Shown: positions 34,149 through 43,123, numbered from the stretch's first letter. The stretch is DNA of 52,306 nucleotides from CAZKGE01 sp964636405 (GCA_964636405.1 CAZWSI010000016.1:1-52306), one strand, 5' to 3'. Notes: a model not told the origin generated them from the letters alone. Translations and numbers: made by a program.

Positions 34149-35483
34149 ATGAATACCTACGAAAAACTCAGCTACAAGGAAAAGCTGTCCTACGCCGTAG
34201 CGGGCTTTGGGCAGAACATGACCATTACCTTCGTCAACACCTTCCTGCTGACGGTCATCTACGCCTTTTCGGGCCTGTCGCTGCGCGGCTTTGCCGTGCT
34301 GACCGCGATTATGACCGTCGCCAAAGTATGGGACGCGGTGAACGACCCGATCATCGGTGTGCTCGTGGATCGCACGCACACCAAATACGGCAAGCTCCGG
34401 CCGTACATCGCGAGCAGCATCGTGCCCATCATATTGCTCACCATATTGCTCTTTGCGTTCCCCTCCAATTGGAGCGAAACGGCGAGGCTCATTTTCTTCG
34501 GCGTATCCTACATGCTGTGGGATGCGGCCTATACCTTCTGCGACGTGCCCTATTGGGCCCTCAGCGGCGCGATGACCTATGATCAGGACGAGCGCACAAG
34601 GCTCATTTCGCTCGCGCGCACCTTCGGCAATCTGGGCCTCGGGGTGATTACCCTGCTGGGCGCGAGCATTGCAAAGTGGTGCAGCGGCGGAGGCGAGGCC
34701 ACCAAGGCCGGGTGGCTTTGGGCCATTGTCATTGTATCTGCGCTGGGCATGGGGCTCTTTTCCCTCTCTTTCTTTAATACCCGCGAGCGCACCGCGCAAT
34801 CCGAAAAGGAGCCGACGCTTCGCGGCATGCTCGCCGCCGTGAAGATCAATAAGCCCTTGCAGCTCGTCTTTTTGGGCAGTGTGCTCGGCTTTGGAAGGGT
34901 GCTTATTCAGGTGTGCGGGGCGACTGTCGCGCTGATCGCCTTCGGCAGCGCGGAGCGCTTTACCATCATGGGCGCGGCCATCCTCATTTCAATGATCGCC
35001 GCGACGCTTCTTGCGCCCGCCGTGCTCAAGCGCGTGAGCAAGCGCAATTTGATGATCGCCTCCTCGCTTTTTGCGGCCGTGTTCTATGCGGCCATGTATT
35101 TTGTGCCCATTGCGAATTTTTATCTTGTCTGCGGCATGATCTTTATGACGGGCTTTTCGCTGGGCTTCTTTATGGTGCTGCAAACGGCCATGATCGCGGA
35201 CAGCGTGGACTATATGGAGGATCTGACGGGCGAGCGCAGCGAGGGCGTGTGCTTCAGCGCGCTGACCTTCACGGGCAAGCTCATGAACGCGCTGGGCACG
35301 CTGGCGTTTATGCTTGTGATGCTCGCCGTGGGCTATCAAGACGGGGTGGCGCTTACCGAACCCATCAAGCGCGGCGCGATGCTCGCCATTTCCATTGTAC
35401 CCGCCGTTTCCTGCCTGCTGGGCGTGATTCCATTCTTCTTCTATAAAGATTATGTGCGGGCCGCCGCCGCGCCGCACCAATAA
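34149..35483 (+). CDS. GPH-family (MFS) glycoside/cation symporter
   Basis: The 444-aa protein has 12 membrane helices with the GPH motif AVNDPIIGVLVDRTHTKYGKLRPYI after helix 2. It resembles lactose/melibiose-type symporters such as those for sugars or glycosides. It starts two bases after the AraC regulator's stop and ends shortly before a GH4 glycosidase, so it probably imports that enzyme's substrate. It is not closely similar to the transporter at 31732, which indicates different cargos. Confidence 0.88.
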   Translation: MNTYEKLSYKEKLSYAVAGFGQNMTITFVNTFLLTVIYAFSGLSLRGFAVLTAIMTVAKVWDAVNDPIIGVLVDRTHTKYGKLRPYIASSIVPIILLTILLFAFPSNWSETARLIFFGVSYMLWDAAYTFCDVPYWALSGAMTYDQDERTRLISLARTFGNLGLGVITLLGASIAKWCSGGGEATKAGWLWAIVIVSALGMGLFSLSFFNTRERTAQSEKEPTLRGMLAAVKINKPLQLVFLGSVLGFGRVLIQVCGATVALIAFGSAERFTIMGAAILISMIAATLLAPAVLKRVSKRNLMIASSLFAAVFYAAMYFVPIANFYLVCGMIFMTGFSLGFFMVLQTAMIADSVDYMEDLTGERSEGVCFSALTFTGKLMNALGTLAFMLVMLAVGYQDGVALTEPIKRGAMLAISIVPAVSCLLGVIPFFFYKDYVRAAAAPHQ

Positions 35484-35508
35484 CCCGAAAGGACGTGTGA
35501 ACCGAGGA

Positions 35509-36885
35509 ATGAAGCTTACCGTGATCGGAGGAGGCGGCGTGCGCTCGCCGCTGCTTACAAAATCCATTTTTAGCCGCGCGGGCGCGCTGGGCATTGACCG
35601 GGTGACGCTTATGGACAACGATCCCGAGCGCCTTGCCATGTATGGCGCGCTGAGCCGCCACATTGCCCGGCGCACTGACCCGAACGTTGCGCTGTCTGTC
35701 ACGACCGACGCGGACGAAGCGCTTTCCGGCGCTTCGTATGTCATCACCACCATGCGCGTGGGCGGCGACGAGGGCCGCGTGCTCGACGAGCGCATCCCGC
35801 TCTCCATGGGCCTGCTCGGGCAGGAGACCACGGGCGCGGGCGGCTTTGCCATGGCCATGCGCACCATTCCGGCGCTCCTTGATCTCTGCGAGCGGGCAAA
35901 GCGTCTGGCAGAGCCCAATGTGCGCATTTTTAACTTCACCAATCCGTCGGGCCTCGTCACGCAGGCCATGCACGACGCGGGCTATGATTTTGTCATCGGC
36001 GTGTGCGACGGGCCCTCGGGCTATTTTCGCGAGCTGGAGCGCTTTACGGGAACGCCCCATGGCGGCTTGATTGCCGATTGCTTTGGGCTCAATCATTTTT
36101 CGTGGTTCCCCAGCGTAAGGCGCGGCGGCGAGGAGCTTGTCGGCAAGCTGATTGCGGACCCCGCCCTGTATACCGATACGGAGGCGCGTCTTTTCGACCC
36201 CGCGCTGGTGCAAAGCCTCGGCATGATTCCAAACGGTTATCTGTACTATTACTATCACCGGGAAAAGGCGCTGGAAAGCCTCGCACGGCAAAGGGTTACG
36301 CGCGGCGAGGCCATCCGCGACATCAACCGGCGCATGAGCGAGGCGCTCTCGCACGTGGACATTGAAAACGACTTTGACACGGCCATCCGCGTGTTCCTGC
36401 AATATTACTTTGAACGGGAAAACAGCTATATGACGCTGGAATCGGACGCGGCGCGCGGAAGCTGCGAGCAGCACCCGGTCACAAGCGATTATACGCGGCT
36501 CGAAAACGACGGCTACGCGGGCGTCGCGCTAAACGCCGTGCGGGCGTGGCAAACGGGGGAGCCGGTGCAGATGGTCTTTTCCGTGCCGAACGCGGGCGCG
36601 CTTCCCTTCCTTGCGGGCGACGACATCGTGGAGGTAAGCTGCGTTCTCGAAAACGGCGGCGTAAGGCCCATGCGCTTTGCAAACGTTCCCGCACCGCAGG
36701 AAACGATGATCCGGCAACTGAAGCTCTACGAGCGTCTGGCCTCCCGCGCCATCCGCGCGCGCGACCGCAATCTTGCGCGCACGGCGCTTTCGCTCCACCC
36801 GCTGGTGGGCTCCTGGTCGCTTGCGTGCCGTCTGGTGGACGCGTATATCGAGGCGCACAAGGCGTCAATCGGCATATGGAAATGA
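35509..36885 (+). CDS. GH4 glycosidase (6-phospho-beta-glucosidase-like)
   Basis: GH4 enzymes cleave glycosides by an NAD-dependent oxidation-elimination route with a divalent metal. The 458-aa protein begins LTVIGGGGVRSPLL (NAD-binding fold), continues GQETTGAGGFAMAMRTIP and has the metal-site segments VCDGPSGYF and GLNHFSWF. Phospho-substrate 6-phosphate specificity is typical of the family but is not proven here: a GPH symporter does not phosphorylate its cargo, so an unphosphorylated substrate or a phosphorylating PTS encoded elsewhere must be considered. The ATG at 35509 is preferred; a GTG at 35497 would add VNRG. Confidence 0.85.
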   Translation: MKLTVIGGGGVRSPLLTKSIFSRAGALGIDRVTLMDNDPERLAMYGALSRHIARRTDPNVALSVTTDADEALSGASYVITTMRVGGDEGRVLDERIPLSMGLLGQETTGAGGFAMAMRTIPALLDLCERAKRLAEPNVRIFNFTNPSGLVTQAMHDAGYDFVIGVCDGPSGYFRELERFTGTPHGGLIADCFGLNHFSWFPSVRRGGEELVGKLIADPALYTDTEARLFDPALVQSLGMIPNGYLYYYYHREKALESLARQRVTRGEAIRDINRRMSEALSHVDIENDFDTAIRVFLQYYFERENSYMTLESDAARGSCEQHPVTSDYTRLENDGYAGVALNAVRAWQTGEPVQMVFSVPNAGALPFLAGDDIVEVSCVLENGGVRPMRFANVPAPQETMIRQLKLYERLASRAIRARDRNLARTALSLHPLVGSWSLACRLVDAYIEAHKASIGIWK

Positions 36886-37787
36886 AGCGACTGTACGATG
36901 TGCTTTCGCTGGGCGTAAGCTGCTGCGATTTTATTTTTTGCGGCATGCCCAAGCTCCCCGCGCCCGGCGAGGAGGTCTATTGTCGGAATTTTGCCGTGAA
37001 CGCGGGCGGCGCCGCCAACACCGCCTTCGCCTTTTCGCGGCTCGTACCCAAATCTGTCTTTGTCAGTCTGCTGGGCGACGACGCGCCCGGGCGGCTTGCT
37101 GCCGCCCGCATGCGGGAAGTTGGCATGCCCATGGAGGGCGTGCGCATTCAGTCCGGCGGACGCACCACGGTGAGCGCGGCGCTCTCCCTTGGCGGCGAGC
37201 GCTCCTTTGCCACCTTTTCCCCCGATTATGATCGCGAAAGCATGGCGGCGGGGCTCGAGCGCTTTGCGCCGCAAGCCCGGCATATCCACGCCTCGCTTCT
37301 CGACGCGCTTGAGCTGCCGCTTGCCGAAGCGGCGCGCGCATACGGCTGCACGCTCTCGCTCGACGCGGCCTGCTATGATCATATCCCGCCCGAGCGGCTG
37401 CTTGAAGCGGCGCTTACCGCGGACATGCTCTTTGTTAACGGCGACGAGGCCAAACGGCTCACGGGGCGAACAGACCTCGAGGACGCGTGCGCGGCCCTTG
37501 CGGCGCGCTGCCACCGGCTCGTCGTCAAGCTGGGCGCGGCGGGCGCGCGCCTCTATGCGGGCGGCGCATGCGTCAGCGCGCCCGCCTTCCCCGCCGAGGT
37601 GTGCGACGCCACCGGCGCGGGCGACAACTTTTGCGCAGGCTTCATCGCTGCCTGGCTGCGCGGGGAAAGCGCCTTAAGCTGCCTCCGCCGGGCAAACGGC
37701 TGCGGCGCGCTCGCCCTTGCCTGCCAGGGCGGAATGAACGAGCGCCTCACGCCCGCCGCCGTGGACACGCTGCTTGCCCGTTTATAA
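36882..37787 (+). CDS. PfkB-family sugar kinase
   Basis: This 301-aa ribokinase-family kinase carries GGAANTAFAFSRL near its N-terminus and the catalytic TGAGDNFCAGFIAAWL near its C-terminus. It differs from the kinase at 26530 and follows GH4 directly. The ATG at 36882 overlaps the GH4 stop (ATGA). Another ATG at 36876 would add two residues. It probably phosphorylates the sugar freed by the GH4 enzyme. This last step is inferred from the order of genes. Confidence 0.82.
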   Translation: MKRLYDVLSLGVSCCDFIFCGMPKLPAPGEEVYCRNFAVNAGGAANTAFAFSRLVPKSVFVSLLGDDAPGRLAAARMREVGMPMEGVRIQSGGRTTVSAALSLGGERSFATFSPDYDRESMAAGLERFAPQARHIHASLLDALELPLAEAARAYGCTLSLDAACYDHIPPERLLEAALTADMLFVNGDEAKRLTGRTDLEDACAALAARCHRLVVKLGAAGARLYAGGACVSAPAFPAEVCDATGAGDNFCAGFIAAWLRGESALSCLRRANGCGALALACQGGMNERLTPAAVDTLLARL

Positions 37788-37819
37788 CCAGCCTTAAACC
37801 AGAAAACAAGGAAACAGCC

Positions 37820-39193
37820 ATGATTATCGATCTCACAGACGATACCCCGGTTGTCAAAAAGCTGCTGCGCTATTCCCTTCCGTTGCTTGTCAGCGCGGCG
37901 TTCCAGCAGTTTTACAACATCGCCGACAGCGTAATCGCGGGCCGCTACATTGGCAAGGACGCGCTCGCCGCCATCGGCGCTTCGCAGCCCATCACCTCCA
38001 TCTTCCTCGCAATTGCCATGGGCATGAACGTGGGCTGCTCGGTCGTTTGCGCAAATCTCTTTGGCGGCAGGCGCAAAGCCCAGCTCCGCAGCGCCATTAC
38101 CACCTCGCTCCTGCTGACGCTCCTTGTGGGCGTAACGCTCACGGCCGCGGGGCTGGCGCTTTCCCGGACGCTGATGCGCATGATCGATACGCCACCGGAG
38201 CTCCTTGACGACGCGACGCTGTATCTAAGCATCTCCATCTGGGGCTTCTCGTTCGTGTATCTATACAATATCTGTACGGGCATCTTTAAGGCGCTGGGCA
38301 ACACCTCCATGCCGCTGTATTTTCTCATGGGCTCGTCGCTGGCAAACGTCGCGCTGGATTATATCTTCGTGCGCTTCCTGGACTGGGGCGTGGCGGGCGT
38401 GGCGTGGGCCACCTTTATCGCGCAGGGCGCGGCGGCGCTGCTGGTAAGCTACGTGCTGCTCAAACGCATGCGTTTTGAGCTTGCCACAAAGGAACCCGCC
38501 CCTCTGTTTTCCCCGCCCCTGTTTCGGAAAATCGCCGTTTTGAGCATCCCGGCCATTTTGCAGCAGAGCTCCATCTCCGTAGGCGATTTGCTCGTGCAAA
38601 GCCGCATCAACCGCTTTGGCCCGGATACCATCGCGGGCTTTACGGCGGGCATCAAGATCAGCCGCCTCGCCATCACCTGCATGTTTACCATGGCGACGGG
38701 CCTTGTGGCCTACACGGCGCAGAACTTCGGCGCGGGCAAGCAGGACCGCATCCTCGAGGGATACCGCGCGGGGCTGATGATCGCGCTGATCGTATCCGTG
38801 CCCATTATCGTGCTCTACCAGCTCTTTTCCGAGCCGTTGATCCGGCTCTTTGTAGACAGCTCGGCTACGGCGGTGGTCGAAACGGGCAGCCGGTTCTTGC
38901 GGGTCGTATCACCCTTCTACTGCTTGCTCTCGATCAAAATGTGCACCGATTGCCTCGTGCAGGGCGCGGGCTATATGCGCGGCTATATGGCCTCCACCAT
39001 GCTCGATTTGTGCGTGCGCGTGCTCTCCGCCTTTGTGCTCGTGTATTTCTTTTCCACCGCCGAAAGCATGAGCTTTGCATGGTGCCTTGGATGGATCGTG
39101 GGCATGAGCGTGGCGCTCGTGGTGTATTTCAAGGGCCGCTGGAAAACCCACGGCCTCGTCATCGAGCCCACGCCGGAAAAAGCGGACGGCTAA
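37820..39193 (+). CDS. MATE-family efflux transporter
   Basis: The 457-aa protein has 12 membrane helices arranged as two halves. The MATE start is visible (RYSLPLLVSAAFQQFYNIADSVIAGRYIGKDALAAIGAS, conserved D in the first helix region), with GFTAGIKISRLAIT opening the second half. It is the last gene of the rightward operon, 32 bases after the kinase. Its cargo is unknown, and no drug-resistance context is seen. A bidirectional-type hairpin follows at 39222-39251. Confidence 0.88.
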   Translation: MIIDLTDDTPVVKKLLRYSLPLLVSAAFQQFYNIADSVIAGRYIGKDALAAIGASQPITSIFLAIAMGMNVGCSVVCANLFGGRRKAQLRSAITTSLLLTLLVGVTLTAAGLALSRTLMRMIDTPPELLDDATLYLSISIWGFSFVYLYNICTGIFKALGNTSMPLYFLMGSSLANVALDYIFVRFLDWGVAGVAWATFIAQGAAALLVSYVLLKRMRFELATKEPAPLFSPPLFRKIAVLSIPAILQQSSISVGDLLVQSRINRFGPDTIAGFTAGIKISRLAITCMFTMATGLVAYTAQNFGAGKQDRILEGYRAGLMIALIVSVPIIVLYQLFSEPLIRLFVDSSATAVVETGSRFLRVVSPFYCLLSIKMCTDCLVQGAGYMRGYMASTMLDLCVRVLSAFVLVYFFSTAESMSFAWCLGWIVGMSVALVVYFKGRWKTHGLVIEPTPEKADG

Positions 39194-39221
39194 GTAAAAG
39201 CTTGCAGAGCAGAGTAAAACG

Positions 39222-39251
39222 GCGGGCCTGCACGGATTCGTACAGGCCCGC
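39222..39251. terminator. Hairpin between convergent operons, probable terminator
   Basis: GCGGGCCTG (39222-39230) and CAGGCCCGC (39243-39251) form a 9-bp stem that can extend through ACG/CGT. It stands between two operons that point at each other (MATE and the MBL hydrolase). A short TTTT follows on the minus strand (39218-39221 as AAAA on plus, after CC). It could stop both transcripts. Confidence 0.55.
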
Positions 39252-39353
39252 AGGCCGTTAAAAAAGCGTTTTCATGGAATAAGGGTTTCTCTCCTAAAGC
39301 TTCCGGGCGGCGAGAAGCACAGGAAAACTGCCCGTTGCCGGGCGAATGGCGCG

Positions 39354-40208
39354 CTAAACCTCAGCGCGAAGGCCGTCGTAAGCCGCGCAATAGCCCAGCG
39401 CCTCCGCGCGCGGCGCAAGCTCGCTTTGCGGCGGGTTGCCCTCGTGAGAGAAATGGGAGGCAAAGAGCCTTGCGTTTTCGGCAAGCACCCCCAGCGACCG
39501 CAAGCGGCGGAAGGTCTCCCCCGCCTCCTCCGCGCCCATATGCCCGCCCCCGCGCACGGAAAAACCATAGGTGTGATCCAGCACGACGGCTGTGAGACGG
39601 GGACGCGCCCCGGCCAGATGCGCCCAGGCAGGTTCGGTCAGTTGCGGCGTATCCAGACCGTAAAGGAGCGCGCTTTCACCGTTTTCGACGATATACAAAA
39701 GCGAGCCTGCCGTGGGATCGTGCGCGCAGTCCAGCGCCGTCACGCCATACGCGCCCAATTGCGCGCGCTCGCCGTGCGCGATGGGCAGAATGCCGAGATT
39801 TAGCCGCGCCCGCCACGCCGGATCGAAAAGATTCGCGCCCGGTTCCTCGAGCTGCAAGCGGAAGGACATGCCCGCAAGGCAGGTCGCGTGCGCGCAGACG
39901 GTGAGCGGCGGCGTCTCTGCGCTCCCGTATTCCGCAATGCGCGTGATAAGATGCCCCGCGTCAAAATGATCCGAATGGGCGTGCGTTTGCAATAGATAGC
40001 GTACGCGCGTGAGGTCAACGCCGAAGGCGGCCGCAGCGGAGAGACAATCCGGCCCGAGATCGAGAAGCAGAGCGTCGTTGACCAAGAGCGACGCGCGCCG
40101 CCGGTATGCCGAAAGGCCCTGCTTGCGCGCCATGACGCAGTTTGGGCAGCGGCAGGAAAGAAGCGGATAGGCCGTGGCGGCGCCCGTGCCGAGGAAGGTT
40201 AAAAGCAT
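39354..40208 (-). CDS. Metallo-beta-lactamase-fold hydrolase (PhnP-like)
   Basis: The 284-aa protein has the dinuclear-zinc motif THAHSDHFDAGH (residues about 75-86), a later DCAHDPTAGS, and SHFSHEGN near the end. An N-terminal cysteine group, LLSCRCPNCVMARK, fits PhnP-type cyclic phosphodiesterases, which hydrolyse cyclic phosphate intermediates. It is downstream of a glycerophosphodiesterase, with a hairpin between them. A role in phosphodiester breakdown fits this context but is not proven. GGAGAG lies nine bases before the ATG. Confidence 0.75.
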   Translation of the reverse strand: MLLTFLGTGAATAYPLLSCRCPNCVMARKQGLSAYRRRASLLVNDALLLDLGPDCLSAAAAFGVDLTRVRYLLQTHAHSDHFDAGHLITRIAEYGSAETPPLTVCAHATCLAGMSFRLQLEEPGANLFDPAWRARLNLGILPIAHGERAQLGAYGVTALDCAHDPTAGSLLYIVENGESALLYGLDTPQLTEPAWAHLAGARPRLTAVVLDHTYGFSVRGGGHMGAEEAGETFRRLRSLGVLAENARLFASHFSHEGNPPQSELAPRAEALGYCAAYDGLRAEV

Positions 40209-40235
40209 GCGGGTGCTCTCCTTTTTGCAGGATGG

Positions 40236-40266
40236 AAAACCGGCGGCCCGAATCCGAAGCCGCCGG
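40236..40266 (-). terminator. Intrinsic terminator after the phosphodiesterase at 40281
   Basis: On the minus strand CCGGCGGC (40266-40259) pairs with GCCGCCGG (40247-40240), followed by TTTTCC. It stands 14 bases after the stop of the phosphodiesterase gene and 28 bases before the ATG of the MBL gene, so it may act as partial terminator between them. Confidence 0.7.
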
Positions 40267-40280
40267 CATACGAACTGCGC

Positions 40281-41174
40281 CTATTTGTTGTTGCGAAGCC
40301 ACCATTCGGTATAATCGGCAGCGTAGTTGGTCTTAAAGCCGTACATGCCCAGCTCGTTAAGCCGCGTCCACCAATAGGGGTAATCACCCAGATTGGACAA
40401 CGCCACGATTCCATGATCGGTTAGATACTTCATATCCTCCTCCGACACATGCTTGTCGTTTAAGCCGATTTCAAAGAGATCCATCTTCTCCATGCGCGCC
40501 TTGTGCTCGGGCGTGAGAGTACGGATGTTCGCGCCAAGCTTAACGCCCTCCGGCTTTCCCTCCCTTTTGCAGAAGGACTGAATCTCTTCATTGTACGCGG
40601 GCACGCCCGAGAAGACGATGCACTTATCGCGATAGGCGCTCTTGTCGAGCAGCGCCATGAGCGCCGGCATCATGCCGGGGGCCTTGTACTCAATTTCCAG
40701 CATGGTATCCCCGCCGTGCTGCTCGAGCCACGCAAGCAGCTCCGAAAGGCGCATGAGGCCCGCCACCCGAGAATCAGCCTTCCACGCGTCCTCGTAGAAG
40801 CACCCCTGCTCCTGCCCCAGCAGGCGGTAAGGATGGATGGCGTAAAACTCGTTTTCATAGCCGCCCTCGGGGAAGTCGTTTAAAACATGGTTGGCATAGG
40901 GGAGCTCCACTTTGGAAAGCTCCTCCCAGGTCATGCGCGCAATCACGCCGTTGGTGGCCTTCTCCGGGTGGCCAAGGGTGAGGCGGGTGAGGTTCGCGTC
41001 GTGAATGACGATCAGCTCGCCGTCTCTGGACATGTTGATATCGATCTCGATGCCCTCGCAGCCCGCGTCAACGGCCGCCTTGAACGCCGGCAGCGTATTC
41101 TCCGGCGCGTCCTTGCACAGGCCCCTGTGCGCAAAGCGGCGCGCGCCCGTATAGACTTTTTGTGCTTTTCCCAT
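40281..41174 (-). CDS. Glycerophosphodiester phosphodiesterase family protein
   Basis: It would hydrolyse glycerophosphodiesters to glycerol 3-phosphate and an alcohol. The 297-aa protein has the GDPD N-terminal motif ARRFAHRGLCKDAPENTLPAF and GCEGIEIDINMSRDGELIVIHDANLTRL (catalytic His and metal-binding Glu/Asp). The typical insertion and the C-terminal GFKTNYAADYTEWWL follow. No signal peptide or membrane helix is seen, so it acts in the cytoplasm. The start ATG at 41174 is set by GGAGGAG and family length; the frame extends to 41264 without support. Confidence 0.88.
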   Translation of the reverse strand: MGKAQKVYTGARRFAHRGLCKDAPENTLPAFKAAVDAGCEGIEIDINMSRDGELIVIHDANLTRLTLGHPEKATNGVIARMTWEELSKVELPYANHVLNDFPEGGYENEFYAIHPYRLLGQEQGCFYEDAWKADSRVAGLMRLSELLAWLEQHGGDTMLEIEYKAPGMMPALMALLDKSAYRDKCIVFSGVPAYNEEIQSFCKREGKPEGVKLGANIRTLTPEHKARMEKMDLFEIGLNDKHVSEEDMKYLTDHGIVALSNLGDYPYWWTRLNELGMYGFKTNYAADYTEWWLRNNK

Positions 41175-41213
41175 GCTAGCTCCTCCGTCATCTGTATAAT
41201 GGATGTTTACTAT

Positions 41214-41242
41214 ATTATCGTACATTCGCCATAAACTTGCAA
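41214..41242 (-). promoter_or_regulatory. Promoter of the glycerophosphodiesterase gene
   Basis: On the minus strand TTGCAA (41242-41237), a 17-bp spacer and GATAAT (41219-41214) lie 40 bases upstream of the ATG at 41174. Confidence 0.7.
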
Positions 41243-41305
41243 GCCCCACGGAGCATTGGCGCAAGCGGCGCCCAAGCGAAAACCGCGCGATTCGTAAAAT
41301 AATGC

Positions 41306-41334
41306 TTGCAATCCGGCCCTGTGTATGCTAGGAT
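41306..41334 (+). promoter_or_regulatory. Promoter of rpmB
   Basis: TTGCAA (41306-41311), a 17-bp spacer and TAGGAT (41329-41334), with TG one base before the -10 box, precede the ribosomal protein gene by 36 bases. Confidence 0.65.
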
Positions 41335-41369
41335 AATGGCGTTCGATTTTTTTGCAAGGAGGTGGACTT

Positions 41370-41561
41370 ATGGGCAAATATTGCGAAGTCTGCAACAAGG
41401 GCGTTATGTCCGGCAACCTCGTGAGCCATTCCAACCGCAAGACCAAGCGCGGCTGGGCGCCGAACGTTCAGAGCGTACACGTCGTCGTAGACGGCAAGCC
41501 GACAAAGATGAACGTTTGCACACGCTGCCTCCGTTCCGGCAAGGTTGCAAGAAGCGTCTGA
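41370..41561 (+). CDS. rpmB: Large ribosomal subunit protein bL28
   Basis: The 63-aa basic protein of the 50S subunit is the zinc-binding (C+) form. It has CEVCNKG at residues 5-11 and CTRCLRSGKV near the C-terminus, two CxxC pairs. The region NLVSHSNRKTKRGWAPNVQ is the conserved rRNA-binding core. AAGGAGGTGG precedes the ATG. It is a single-gene unit with a promoter at 41306 and a terminator at 41578. Confidence 0.97.
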   Translation: MGKYCEVCNKGVMSGNLVSHSNRKTKRGWAPNVQSVHVVVDGKPTKMNVCTRCLRSGKVARSV

Positions 41562-41577
41562 TTGGTTGTATGAAAGA

Positions 41578-41609
41578 AAGCGTTCCGCATTGCGCGGGAC
41601 GCTTTTTTT
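41578..41609 (+). terminator. Intrinsic terminator of rpmB
   Basis: AAGCGTTCCGC (41579-41589) pairs with GCGGGACGCTT (41594-41604, one G-U), followed by a run of seven T through 41609. It lies 17 bases after the rpmB stop and could also slow the convergent TrmH transcript. Confidence 0.85.
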
Positions 41610-41637
41610 GTTTTGCGCCGGGCGCTTCCCGCCGCCC

Positions 41638-42402
41638 CTACCTGCCCATGCCCCGCGAAAGCTCATAGAGAAGAATCCCCGCCGCAACGGACGCGTTGAG
41701 CGATTCCGCACGGCCCGGCATATGCAGGCGGTACAGCGCGCAGCGCGCGGCCACCGCGTCGGAAACGCCCGCGCCCTCGTTGCCCACGACCAGCGCCACC
41801 CGCTTGCCTAGCGCAGGAAGCGTTTCCTCGCCCTTTAAGTGCCCGGCAAGCAGCAGATAGCCCTGCGCGGCAAGCGCATCCAGCGCGGGCTGCAGCGGGC
41901 CCTGCCAGACCGGCAGGTGGAAGGTGGATCCCATGGCGGCACGGATGGCCTTGGGCGCGTAGGGATCTGCCGTATCGGGCGAAAGCAGCGCACCACACGC
42001 GCCCATGGCGTCGGCCGCGCGGAGGATGGTGCCCAGATTGCCAGGATCCTGCAGGCGGTCGCAAATAAGCAGCAGCCCCTCCGGGAAGCGTGCGGGCGGG
42101 GTGGTTTCGGGCAGCCGCACGGTGGCCGCGAGGCGCTGGGGCGTGGCGCAGTCCGTCACGGCCTCGAGCACGGCGCGCGTTACCGGGCGCACCAGAGCCG
42201 TTTCCGGCAGGCAATCGGGCAGCGGCGCGCCCTCCTCCAAAAACACCTCGTCAAGCGCCATGCCGGAGGAAACGGCCTCCCAAACAAGCTTTTCGCCTTC
42301 GATCAGGAACCGTCCGCTTTCCCTGCGCCCCTTGGCCGAATCCAGCGCGCGCGCGGCCTTTACGCGCTCGTTTGCGCGGCTTGTAATGCGTTCTGCCAGC
42401 AT
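41638..42402 (-). CDS. TrmH (SpoU) family RNA 2'-O-methyltransferase
   Basis: It methylates a ribose in tRNA or 23S rRNA using S-adenosylmethionine. The 254-aa protein has an N-terminal substrate-binding domain (GRFLIEGEKLVWEAVSSG) and the knotted SPOUT domain: LICDRLQDPGNLGTILRAADAMG (motif 1), LVVGNEGAGVSD (motif 2) and RAESLNASVAAGILLYEL (motif 3). It is near the rplT/rpmI genes, which is common for the rlmB/YsgA-type 23S rRNA enzymes of Firmicutes. The ATG at 42402 is preceded by GGGAG. Confidence 0.9.
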   Translation of the reverse strand: MLAERITSRANERVKAARALDSAKGRRESGRFLIEGEKLVWEAVSSGMALDEVFLEEGAPLPDCLPETALVRPVTRAVLEAVTDCATPQRLAATVRLPETTPPARFPEGLLLICDRLQDPGNLGTILRAADAMGACGALLSPDTADPYAPKAIRAAMGSTFHLPVWQGPLQPALDALAAQGYLLLAGHLKGEETLPALGKRVALVVGNEGAGVSDAVAARCALYRLHMPGRAESLNASVAAGILLYELSRGMGR

Positions 42403-42483
42403 ATTTCGCTTCTCCCCTCCCAATCGATGCTTTCCGCGAGCAAACAAGCTCGCCCCCGGCTTTCCCTTTGCTTAAGGATACAG

Positions 42484-42510
42484 AAAAAGAGGATGCTTTG
42501 CAACATCCTC
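42484..42510 (-). terminator. Intrinsic terminator after rplT
   Basis: On the minus strand GAGGATG (42510-42504) pairs with CATCCTC (42495-42489), followed by TTTTT. It stands 23 bases past the rplT stop and separates the infC operon from the TrmH gene. Confidence 0.85.
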
Positions 42511-42532
42511 CTTTTGTGTGCGTTTGGCCGCC

Positions 42533-42889
42533 TTACGCGCTTGCCTTGGACGCGATCTCGACGAGCTCGCGGAAGGCGTTCATATCCGAAACGGCGAGCT
42601 CGGCAAGCACCTTGCGGTTGACGGTTACGCCCGCCAGCTTGAGGCCGTTGATCAGGCGGCTGTAGGTGGTGCCGCAGATGCGCGCACCCGCGTTGATACG
42701 GGCGATCCACAGCCTGCGATACTCGCGCTTTTTCAGCTTGCGGCCCACATAGGCGTAGGCCATGGACTTCATCACCTGCTGGGTCGCGGCCCGATACTGC
42801 CTGCTCTTTGCACCATAGTAGCCCTTGGCGAGCTTTAATACCTTGCGGCGCTTTTTGGTAGCGTTGACTGCTCTTTTAATTCTGGCCAT
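42533..42889 (-). CDS. rplT: Large ribosomal subunit protein bL20
   Basis: The 118-aa basic protein binds 23S rRNA and also represses its own operon by binding the leader RNA. It begins MARIKRAVNATKKRRKVLKLAKGYYGAKS, the canonical start with the long N-terminal rRNA-binding extension, and ends with the globular domain (LINGLKLAGVTVNRKVLAELAVSD). It is the last gene of infC-rpmI-rplT. Confidence 0.98.
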   Translation of the reverse strand: MARIKRAVNATKKRRKVLKLAKGYYGAKSRQYRAATQQVMKSMAYAYVGRKLKKREYRRLWIARINAGARICGTTYSRLINGLKLAGVTVNRKVLAELAVSDMNAFRELVEIASKASA

Positions 42890-42903
42890 AATCCATTTCC
42901 TCC

Positions 42904-43101
42904 TCAGCTATACGGGATCAGTTTGCGGATCTTCTTCTCTTCGCACTCGGCAATGTAGCCAACTTGGCGAAGCCCGCGCAGACGCTTGGTGGACTTCTTG
43001 GTCAGAATATGGCTCTTGTAAGCCTTGCCCCGCTTGATCTTACCCGATTTCGTGGTTGCAAACCGCTTGGCCGCGCCACGATGCGATTTTAACTTTGGCA
43101 T
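42904..43101 (-). CDS. rpmI: Large ribosomal subunit protein bL35
   Basis: The 65-aa basic protein begins MPKLKSHRGAAKRFATTKSG, the usual L35 start (commonly MPKMKTHRGAAKRF). It ends with KIRKLIPYS. AGGAGG precedes the ATG at 43101, 22 bases after the infC stop and 14 bases before rplT. Confidence 0.98.
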   Translation of the reverse strand: MPKLKSHRGAAKRFATTKSGKIKRGKAYKSHILTKKSTKRLRGLRQVGYIAECEEKKIRKLIPYS

Positions 43102-43123
43102 AGTAGTTCCTGTCCTCCTGCGT

